DNA from: Bradyrhizobium zhengyangense
Lineage (GTDB): Bacteria > Pseudomonadota > Alphaproteobacteria > Rhizobiales > Xanthobacteraceae
Direction of reading: 5' to 3'
Assembly: GCF_022012435.1 (NCBI RefSeq)
Contig: NZ_JAKLUA010000001.1
Span: forward strand, 744,001-808,000
DNA: 64,000 nt
Both the position numbers and the translations under genes were made by a program. The first letter of the stretch is position 1, and the number at the start of each line of letters is the position of its first letter. The notes under the pieces were generated by a model, which was not told the DNA's origin, did not search any database, and saw only the letters and a list, made by a program, of their open reading frames with translations. Below are positions 56,173 through 62,510 of the stretch, piece by piece.

Positions 56173-56199
56173 GCGGTGCAGCGTGCAACGCTGCACCGC
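56173..56199. repeat. Perfect hairpin of a Bradyrhizobium-type dispersed repeat
   Basis: GCGGTGCAGCGT, loop GCA, ACGCTGCACCGC: a perfect 12-bp stem flanked by CACGGAC on one side and TGCGTCCGGGG on the other. Such GTGTC/CGGACGC-flanked hairpins recur between Bradyrhizobium genes, as I recall. Its role may be transcript-end processing. Confidence 0.6.
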
Positions 56200-56287
56200 T
56201 GAAGAAGCGCTTCGCTGCGTCCGGGGCACGCGACTGGAGTTTCGGCGCACAGCTGCATCACGTCGTCATTGCGAGCGCCCAACAGAA

Positions 56288-56317
56288 AAAGGCCGCCTGG
56301 TTTCCCAAGCGGCCTTT
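56288..56317. terminator. Terminator-like hairpin between converging genes
   Basis: AAAGGCCGC and GCGGCCTTT form a perfect nine-base stem with a partly paired 12-base loop. A and T ends on the two sides suit use in both directions, for the isonitrile-hydratase-like gene and for the converging NDUFA12 gene. Confidence 0.7.
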
Positions 56318-56605
56318 CCTGTCTCACGGCGGCGCACATTCTCATCGGGCGATGTCGGAGCTTCCAAACCGGGGGCCTATCTCCCGATCGAGTCCTTCCT
56401 CGGCGGCCGCTGCATTTCGGGACAGTCGCGAACTGTTGCCCGAACCGAACGCGATGGTCTCCCATCTCCGTAAGATGGGTTCATTGAGCCGCATCGCACC
56501 TGCGGACGCAACGGCCCGTCAGCCGGCATCCCCGCTGATCCCGTTGTCCACAGCGATGTCGTCAGGATGCGAGTGCATCCAATCCGGAGATGGAGATGGC
56601 CTGAG

Positions 56606-57013
56606 CTAGCTGGGCGTCCAGGGCTGGTAGTCGCCGGTCGCCTTCGGGCGCTTGCCGCTGGCGAGCGTCGATCCAGCCGGACGGTAGGCCTTGGCCGTAC
56701 CTGTCGGATTCGGCTGGTGCGGCTTCTGCCATTCACGCGGCTGGTAGTTCTCCTCGGTCGGCGGGGTGTCGACGACGTGATGCATCCAGCCGTGCCAGCC
56801 TGTCGGGATCCGGCTTGCTTCCGCATAGCCGTTGTAGATCACCCAGCGCCGCTCGAAACCGAGCGTCGGATCGATCTTGCCGCCGGCGGTGCGGTAGTAG
56901 CGGTTGCCCTGCTCGTCCTGGCCGACCAGCTCCCCGAACCTGGAGGTCCAGAGTTGGGTGCCAAAGGTCTGGCCGTTCCACCAGGTGAAGAGCTTCAGGA
57001 AGAATTGTTTCAT
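56606..57013 (-). CDS. NADH:ubiquinone oxidoreductase accessory subunit, NDUFA12 family
   Basis: A 135-residue protein, homologue of the mitochondrial complex I accessory subunit B17.2/NDUFA12, found in alphaproteobacterial complex I. Family features are LVGQDEQGNRYYRT, GKIDPTLGFERRWVIYNGYA, and TGWHGWMHHVVDTPPTEE, with a basic C-terminal tail. It opens MKQFFLKLFTWWNGQTFGTQ; the ATG at 57013 is chosen since homologues start there, although no clear ribosome binding site is seen. In other alphaproteobacteria this gene usually sits beside the DUF2155 gene; here about 4.5 kb of accessory genes separate them. Confidence 0.95.
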   Translation of the reverse strand: MKQFFLKLFTWWNGQTFGTQLWTSRFGELVGQDEQGNRYYRTAGGKIDPTLGFERRWVIYNGYAEASRIPTGWHGWMHHVVDTPPTEENYQPREWQKPHQPNPTGTAKAYRPAGSTLASGKRPKATGDYQPWTPS

Positions 57014-57211
57014 GCGGCAAGGGCCCTGCTTCGTGGGGTCCTGATGCCATCCGGACGGCCAAATGTCCAGTTCGCCCAGTGCGGCCATGCTCTACGCCAC
57101 GCGCGGTGCCCCCGGCGCGCACCGCTGCCGCAGAGCGCGCACAATCGGTTCATGCCAGGTACAGCCGCCGCGTGAAAATCTGGACATTACGCGCACAGCG
57201 GCGTGAACCCA

Positions 57212-57236
57212 GGAACAACGGCCCTTTCCGCGGGTT
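57212..57236 (+). promoter_or_regulatory. Candidate sigma-EcfG promoter of the BA14K gene
   Basis: GGAAC at 57212-57216, 16 bases, then GGTT at 57233-57236 (consensus GGAAC-N16/17-CGTT; one mismatch at the first base of the -10). It ends 24 bases before the ATG at 57261, leaving a short leader. Confidence 0.5.
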
Positions 57237-57260
57237 TGCTTGCTGGAAAAGGAGTTGAAC

Positions 57261-57842
57261 ATGAGAAGTCTGAGAGTTTTGAGCGCTGCCGCAGCACTGG
57301 CGCTGGTCCTTCCGATGGCGACACCGAGCTTCGCCCAAGGCCATGGTGGCCACGGTGGTGGAGGCGGTCATTTTGCCGGCGGCGGCGGTGGAGCACATTT
57401 CGGTGGCGGCGGTGCCCGCATGGGCGGCTTCTCCGGCGGCGCCCACTTCGGTGGGGGCGGCGGTGGCTTCGCAGCGGCCGCGCGCCCGAACGGCGGAGTC
57501 GCATTCAACGGCGGTGGCCGCAACTTCGCGGCATCAGGCGGACATTGGAATGGCGGCGGCAACTGGCATGGCAACGGCTGGCACCACCGTGGCGGCTTCT
57601 GGCCGGGCTTCGCGGCAGGCGCAGCAATCGGCGGCCTCGGCTCATACGCCTATTATGGCGGCGGCCCGTATTACGGCGATAACTACTATGACGACGGCTA
57701 TTATGACGACAGCGCGTCCGTCGCCGTGGTGCCCGATACAGGAGGCGATTCGTCGGCCTATTGCGCCCAGCGCTATCGGTCCTATGACCCGGCCTCGGGC
57801 ACCTATCTCGGCTATGACGGCCTACGCCATCCCTGCCCGTAA
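57261..57842 (+). CDS. Glycine-rich exported protein with BA14K C-terminal motif
   Basis: A 193-residue secreted protein. A signal peptide (LRVLSAAAALALVLPMATPS, cleavage near FAQ) precedes a Gly/His-rich stretch (about 27-110, runs such as GGGGGHFAGGGGG), a hydrophobic glycine-zipper segment (WPGFAAGAAIGGLGSYAYYG) and a Tyr/Asp-rich part, and ends with the BA14K signature YCAQRYRSYDPASGTYLGYD. BA14K proteins are surface or membrane-associated immunoreactive proteins first seen in Brucella. GGAG at correct spacing fixes the ATG at 57261. Its own promoter appears to be of the EcfG type. Confidence 0.9.
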   Translation: MRSLRVLSAAAALALVLPMATPSFAQGHGGHGGGGGHFAGGGGGAHFGGGGARMGGFSGGAHFGGGGGGFAAAARPNGGVAFNGGGRNFAASGGHWNGGGNWHGNGWHHRGGFWPGFAAGAAIGGLGSYAYYGGGPYYGDNYYDDGYYDDSASVAVVPDTGGDSSAYCAQRYRSYDPASGTYLGYDGLRHPCP

Positions 57843-57863
57843 GGCGACCTGACGCTCATCATT

Positions 57864-57897
57864 CAAGGGCGGCGCCGGATCATCGGTGCCGCCCTTG
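57864..57897 (+). terminator. Hairpin terminator after the BA14K gene
   Basis: CAAGGGCGGC-G-CCG pairs with CGG-T-GCCGCCCTTG around a GATCAT-type loop, giving 13 pairs with one mismatch. A weak T run (ATTTG) follows. Confidence 0.75.
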
Positions 57898-58107
57898 ATT
57901 TGCTGGGCAACAAGGACGACCACCATCGATCGCGTAGGCTGGGCGAATGACGATCTCACGGGACAGCCTTCGCCGATTGCGCGCATTTGCCTCAACCTGT
58001 CATTGAAATCCGACGGAATTCGCCTGCCTCACCGACCGCGGATAATCAGGAACTCGCAAAGGCGCTATGCATTGCTCCGTGCATATCCATTTCGGCCCAA
58101 TCCAAAA

Positions 58108-58135
58108 TTGACCCGGCACACGATTCGCCTATATC
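58108..58135 (+). promoter_or_regulatory. Candidate housekeeping promoter of the receiver/hybrid kinase pair
   Basis: TTGACC at 58108-58113 and TATATC at 58130-58135 are 16 bases apart, close to the alphaproteobacterial consensus. The gene starts 40 bases downstream with GGGAAAGG as ribosome binding site. Confidence 0.5.
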
Positions 58136-58174
58136 ACCAATCGCTGTGGGGACTTCGATCTACTGGGAAAGGTC

Positions 58175-58588
58175 ATGCCGCGTATTCTCGTGGTCGATGA
58201 CGATCCGATGGTCGGCGCGACCATCGAGGTCCTCCTTCTGCGCCAGGGCTTCGACGTCACGCTGACTGACGGCGGCGAAACCGGGCTTGCTGCGCTGGAA
58301 GCGCAGCCGTTTGACGTAATGCTGGTCGATATCTTCATGCCGCACATGCGCGGCTTTGAATCGATCCGCATCTTTCACGAACGCGCACCGGCGATTCCGC
58401 TGATCGCCATGTCGGGCTACGCCTTCGCCTCGTCCGCCTCGCCCTCCCCGGACTTCCTGCGCATGGCGCTGGAGCTCGGCGCGGCGCGCTGCCTGCGCAA
58501 GCCCTTCACGCCCGAAACGCTGCTGACCACGATCCGGGAATGCCTCGGCGAGAGCGCGCCGCCGAAGGACCAGAAAGAGGCCCCTTGA
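58175..58588 (+). CDS. Single-domain response regulator
   Basis: A 137-residue CheY-like receiver without an output domain. The acidic pocket is D8-D9-D10 in ILVVDDDPMVG, the phospho-acceptor is D52 in VMLVDIFMPHMRG, the switch serine is in LIAMSGYAF, and the lysine is in CLRKPFTPE. GGGAAAGG precedes the ATG. The reading frame of the hybrid kinase gene overlaps its stop (TTGA), so the two are probably translated together and the receiver is the likely phosphate partner of that kinase. Confidence 0.92.
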   Translation: MPRILVVDDDPMVGATIEVLLLRQGFDVTLTDGGETGLAALEAQPFDVMLVDIFMPHMRGFESIRIFHERAPAIPLIAMSGYAFASSASPSPDFLRMALELGAARCLRKPFTPETLLTTIRECLGESAPPKDQKEAP

Positions 58589-60846
58589 TCCCCTCGCAGC
58601 GCGTCATTCTCGGTGCTGGACTTGCCGTTCTCCTGCTCATCACCGCGGCCTCGATCGGTCTCGACGTCAAGTCGCGGTCGGACACCGCCTGGGTCAGCCA
58701 CACCGTCCAGGTGCTGAAGAAGATCTCGGATCTCCGCGCCCTGATCCGCCACGCCGAAAGCGCCGCGCGCGGGTACGAGATCTACCGCAGCTCGAGCTTC
58801 AATGACGAATTCCAGGCGGCGCACGCCCAGATCGCGCCCGCCCTCGCCGACCTCAAGCGCGGCTTGCGCGACAATCCTGATCAGATCGCGCTGCTCGATG
58901 CCACCGAGCCGCTGGTGCTGCGCCGGGTCGAAGTCGCCGCCGAAGCGATGCGCATGCGCGCGGCGAACGATGAGGCGGCCATTGCCGCGCTCAATGGCAA
59001 GGGCGAAGGCCGCAGCCTGATGGACACGGTGATAGGTAACCTCGACCGCCTGAGCTCGGGGGAAGAACGGTTGCTCAGCGCGCGATCGCAAGATTCCCGC
59101 CGCACCAGCATCGTGCTGCTCGGCATCGACGTCGCCGGCGCCCTGGTGATCCTGTTGCTGGTCGTGATGGTGATGCGCGAGAGCCAGCGTGCCACCGTGC
59201 AGCTTCAAAGCTCCCTCGAGCAGACGCAGGCGGCCAAGGTGGCGCTCGAGGCCGCCGTTGCCGAACGCACCGAGCACCTCGTCACCGCCCATGACGAACT
59301 GCGCCTGTCGGTCAACGTGCTGCAGAGCACGTTCCGCAGCATGGCGGAGGCCGTGCTGGTGATCGACAAGGAAGGCACCGTGCTGCTGTCCAATCCGGCG
59401 GCCGAGCGCATGCTGCTGCATCGGGCTGGCATGAGCCTTGGCAATCTGCGCGTGCTGTCCGACGTCTTCCACGGCGACGGCGTCACGCCGCTCAAATCCG
59501 ACGAGCTGCCTTCCGCGCGCGTGCTGCGCGGCGACGAGTTCGAAGCGCTCGAGATGATCGTCCGCCCGCACAGCGGCAACGGCACGCGCCATCTGATGAT
59601 CAGCGGCCGGCCGATGCGCGACGGGCAAGGCAACGTTTCCGGCGCGGTGCTGGTCTATCACGACGCGACCGCCTCGCGTGAAACCGAGCGGCAGCTGTAT
59701 CAGTCGCAGAAGCTCGACTCGATCGGCAAGCTGACCGGCGGCGTCGCGCACGACTTCAACAACATGCTGACCGTGATCTCGGGCAATACCGAGACGCTGG
59801 TGGCGGGGCTGAAGGATCAGCCCGAGCTGCAGCGCACCGCGCGCCTGATCGACGATGCCGCCGCGCGCTGCGCCGACCTGATCCAGCACTTGCTGGCCTT
59901 CGCGCGCAAGCAGCCGCTGCAGCCGCGCGACGTCGAGATCAACGCCGCCATTGCCGACATCGCAAAACTGCTGCGCCCGACGCTCGGCGAGCAGATCCAG
60001 ATCGAGACCGTGCTCGAAAAGGGACCGATGACCTCGCACATCGATCCGTCCCGCCTCACCAATGCCGTGCTGAACATGGCGATCAACGCCCGCGATGCCA
60101 TGCCGAACGGCGGCAAGCTGCTGCTCGAGACCCATCACGTCGTGCTGGACGAGGCTTATGCGCAGGCCAATGCGGACGTCACGCCCGGCCCCTACGTCAT
60201 GCTCGCCGTCAGCGACACCGGCACCGGCATGCCGCAGAGCGTGCAGGACAACGCGTTCGAGCCGTTCTTCACCACCAAGGAGGTCGGCAAAGGCTCCGGT
60301 CTCGGCCTCTCCATGGTCTACGGCTTCGTCAAGCAGTCAGGCGGCCACATCAAGATCTACAGTGAGGAAGGCCACGGCACCACGATCAAGCTCTATCTGC
60401 CGCCGGGCCAGGGCGTAGTGGAAGCAACAAGCCCGATTGGGCCGCAGGCCGAAGGCGGCGCCGAGACCATCTTTGTCGTCGAGGACGACAATCTGGTGCG
60501 CACCTTCGTCACCGCCCAGCTCCAGAGCCTCGGCTACAAGACCGTCGCCGCCGCCGACAGCAAGACGGCGCTGCAGTTGATCGACGCCGGCCAGGCCTTC
60601 GACCTGCTCTTCACCGACGTCGTCATTCCCGGCGGCATGAGCGGCCGCGAGCTCGCCGACGAAGTGGCAAAACGCCGGCCGGGTGTGCGGGTGCTCTACA
60701 CCTCCGGCTACACCGATAACGCCATCGTCCATCACGGCAAGCTCGATGACGGCGTGATGCTGCTGACCAAGCCGTATCGTCGCAACCAGCTCGCCGAGAT
60801 GATCCGGAAGGCGCTGGGCGGCGGCAGCGGGATGCCGGCGGGCTAG
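58585..60846 (+). CDS. CHASE3-PAS hybrid sensor histidine kinase with C-terminal receiver
   Basis: About 753 residues. Two helices (about 7-26 and 175-197) flank a CHASE3-like domain with LIRHAESAARGYEIYRSSSF. A coiled coil, a PAS domain (about 243-365: VLVIDKEGTVLLSNPAAERM), HisKA with H389 in LTGGVAHDFNNMLTVISG, an ATPase domain (DTGTGMP, KGSGLGLSMVYGFVKQSGGH) and a receiver with phospho-acceptor D678 in LLFTDVVIPGGMSG follow. The start is uncertain: TTG at 58585 has AGAGG upstream and gives a TTGA overlap with the receiver gene; ATG at 58540 would add 15 residues that lie inside the receiver gene. The 3' end overlaps the converging EamA gene by four bases. Confidence 0.9.
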   Translation: MIPSQRVILGAGLAVLLLITAASIGLDVKSRSDTAWVSHTVQVLKKISDLRALIRHAESAARGYEIYRSSSFNDEFQAAHAQIAPALADLKRGLRDNPDQIALLDATEPLVLRRVEVAAEAMRMRAANDEAAIAALNGKGEGRSLMDTVIGNLDRLSSGEERLLSARSQDSRRTSIVLLGIDVAGALVILLLVVMVMRESQRATVQLQSSLEQTQAAKVALEAAVAERTEHLVTAHDELRLSVNVLQSTFRSMAEAVLVIDKEGTVLLSNPAAERMLLHRAGMSLGNLRVLSDVFHGDGVTPLKSDELPSARVLRGDEFEALEMIVRPHSGNGTRHLMISGRPMRDGQGNVSGAVLVYHDATASRETERQLYQSQKLDSIGKLTGGVAHDFNNMLTVISGNTETLVAGLKDQPELQRTARLIDDAAARCADLIQHLLAFARKQPLQPRDVEINAAIADIAKLLRPTLGEQIQIETVLEKGPMTSHIDPSRLTNAVLNMAINARDAMPNGGKLLLETHHVVLDEAYAQANADVTPGPYVMLAVSDTGTGMPQSVQDNAFEPFFTTKEVGKGSGLGLSMVYGFVKQSGGHIKIYSEEGHGTTIKLYLPPGQGVVEATSPIGPQAEGGAETIFVVEDDNLVRTFVTAQLQSLGYKTVAAADSKTALQLIDAGQAFDLLFTDVVIPGGMSGRELADEVAKRRPGVRVLYTSGYTDNAIVHHGKLDDGVMLLTKPYRRNQLAEMIRKALGGGSGMPAG

Positions 60847-61739
60847 CGCGTCGCCAGCACCACGGCCGCCAGCGTGAAGATCAGCGAAGCGATCTGGCCC
60901 GGTCCGAGCGGCTCGTGCAGCGCGATCGCGGATGCGACGACGCCGATGACAGGCACCGCCATCGTCCCGATCGCCGCCACCGAAGCCGGCAGGCGGGCGA
61001 GTGCTGCGAACCAGCTGACATAGGCGATGCAGAACTGCACCACGGTCGAATAGATCAGCAGCCACCAGCCTGTCGGCGTCACCTTGTCCAGATGCGAGGT
61101 CTCGACCAGAAGGCCCACGATCGAGATCGGCAGGCAGCCGATGCCGATCTGCCAGGCGGCGGCCGTGACCGGCGGCAGGTGGATCGGGTATTTCTTCGAG
61201 AATACCGTGCCGACGGCAAAGCCGAGCGCGCCGCACAGCGCCATGATGATACCAGGGGCCTTCTCGGCGCTGGCGGCAATGCCGTTGCCGCCCATGATCG
61301 AGGCCAGGCCCGCAAAGGCCATCACCAGGCCCAGCGTGCGCAGCACGGTCGGCCGCTCGCCGAGCACGGGCCAGGCGATCAGCGAGGCCCAGACCGGCAT
61401 GGTGTAGGCGATCAGCGCCGCCTCGCTGGCCGGCAGCCAGAGCAGCGCCAGTCCCATCAGCACCATCCAGCCGGTGACGTTGAGGACGGCCGCCGTCAGC
61501 AGCCGCGGCCAGATCGCGACGGCAACCTTCAGACTGTCGCCGCGCACCAGCGCCAGCGCGGCGAGCAGAATCGCCCCAAGCACGCCGGTGACGCCCCGCA
61601 AGGTGAGCGGCGGCAGCTCTCCGATCAGGAATTTGGTGACCGGCCAATTGAATCCCCAGCCGATCGAGGTGATGGCGAGGAACATCAGGCCGGCCGGAGC
61701 GATGCGTGGCCGCATCACCGGGCGAGTCGAATCAAGCAT
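60843..61739 (-). CDS. EamA/DMT-family transporter
   Basis: A 298-residue membrane protein with ten predicted helices in two EamA repeats. The first contains FLAITSIGWGFNWPVTKFLI and the family E in LPASEAALIAYTMPVWASL; the second repeat begins near IIMALCGALGFAVGTVFSKK and ends with ALHEPLGPGQIASLIF. The first-repeat segment WGFNWPVTKF is typical of RhaT/EamA exporters. The substrate is unknown. It ends inside the 3' end of the converging hybrid kinase gene. It starts after a gene-poor stretch that leads to nrdJ. Confidence 0.9.
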   Translation of the reverse strand: MLDSTRPVMRPRIAPAGLMFLAITSIGWGFNWPVTKFLIGELPPLTLRGVTGVLGAILLAALALVRGDSLKVAVAIWPRLLTAAVLNVTGWMVLMGLALLWLPASEAALIAYTMPVWASLIAWPVLGERPTVLRTLGLVMAFAGLASIMGGNGIAASAEKAPGIIMALCGALGFAVGTVFSKKYPIHLPPVTAAAWQIGIGCLPISIVGLLVETSHLDKVTPTGWWLLIYSTVVQFCIAYVSWFAALARLPASVAAIGTMAVPVIGVVASAIALHEPLGPGQIASLIFTLAAVVLATR

Positions 61740-62510
61740 GGGGGCAGTCCGGCAAAATCAGAGGTCAGCTTGGCGCGGATTCGTGCGGCCGACCACCACC
61801 TCGGGGGGCATGCCTGCCCTCAGCTTCCGTACCATTACGTGAGTCTGCCTGACGCAATCCCATCGGCCAAAAATATACCTGCCCTGTGAACAGCGGGATG
61901 AAGGGTCCGGATCATCACGGGATGCAAATTTTTTCGGTTGGGAATCCCTGAGGACTCACTGATACTTGGGTCCAGACAGGTGCGGGCATTGCCCCCTGTT
62001 ATCCCCCGCAATCCACCATATTTAGTATTTGATTCAGGAACTCGCACTAGTTCTTGACGGGCGCTTTGGAGAGTCCTAGCTTTCGGACCGTTCGGCGCGA
62101 GTGAGTTTGCGTCCCGCCGGCACTCCCCCAAAGGGTCCGCATAACTGCACTCCGCCAGGCCAGACGAAGGCAGCGGGATGAGGGCTTGTCTGCCCTCGGC
62201 AGGCGGATTTTTCGGGCGCCAGAACGGGCCGGCAACAGGCTCGGATGGCATCTAGTGGCGTTGTGACGTTGTGGGGCGTTTGAACGCATGTCGGGCTCAT
62301 CCCCTTGGGGGCGGATGTGTCTGGACATGCCGGCGGATGATCGGTGCGCGCATCGATCAATCACGTCGGGAGAAACTGGGCCGGATCCACCGGCTGAACT
62401 GCGGTGCTCAAGGGCCTGACAAGGCCCTGAAGGAAACGCGAAACGAAATGTCGACCCGGACGCCTTCAACGAGGGGCGTATCCGGTCAAAGATAAGGACG
62501 GGGCAAGACC
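61740..62510. other. Gene-poor region upstream of nrdJ
   Basis: About 770 bp without a convincing gene; the longest frames (about 140-165 residues on the minus strand) have no motif or ribosome binding site and read like shadows. An AT-rich stretch near 61920-61940 and another, CACCATATTTAGTATTTG, at about 62013-62030 stand out and are the most promoter-like parts. A GGGCCT-GACA-AGGCCC hairpin lies near 62414-62430. No adenosylcobalamin riboswitch core was recognised. It may hold the nrdJ promoter and a long leader or a small RNA. Confidence 0.4.

Larger units (their letters stand above)
56151..56605. other. Intergenic region with two hairpins, no gene recognised
   Basis: About 450 bp between two converging genes. 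It holds a dispersed-type hairpin (56173-56199), a terminator-like hairpin (56288-56317) and about 250 bp, from 56340 to 56605, in which the frames on both strands lack ribosome binding sites and motifs. The sequence around 56156-56280 has the look of the Bradyrhizobium dispersed repeat family. Confidence 0.5.
57843..58174. other. Intergenic region with terminator and promoter, no gene recognised
   Basis: About 330 bp hold the BA14K terminator hairpin (57864-57897) and the promoter of the receiver gene (58108-58135). The part between shows no frame with a ribosome binding site or a recognisable product. Confidence 0.5.

Noticed and set aside
62014..62051. NrdR boxes upstream of nrdJ
   Set aside because: One loosely matching stretch (CACCATATTTAGTATT) is about 500 bp from the gene and there is no second box at the usual 31-32 bp spacing.
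61835..62251. A 138-codon minus-strand frame in the gap before nrdJ
   Set aside because: No ribosome binding site, no recognisable motif, and unusual composition; more likely a chance open frame.
61740..62510. An adenosylcobalamin riboswitch near nrdJ
   Set aside because: The conserved B12-box core was looked for by eye and not found; nrdJ uses the cofactor, so such a switch would not be expected anyway.
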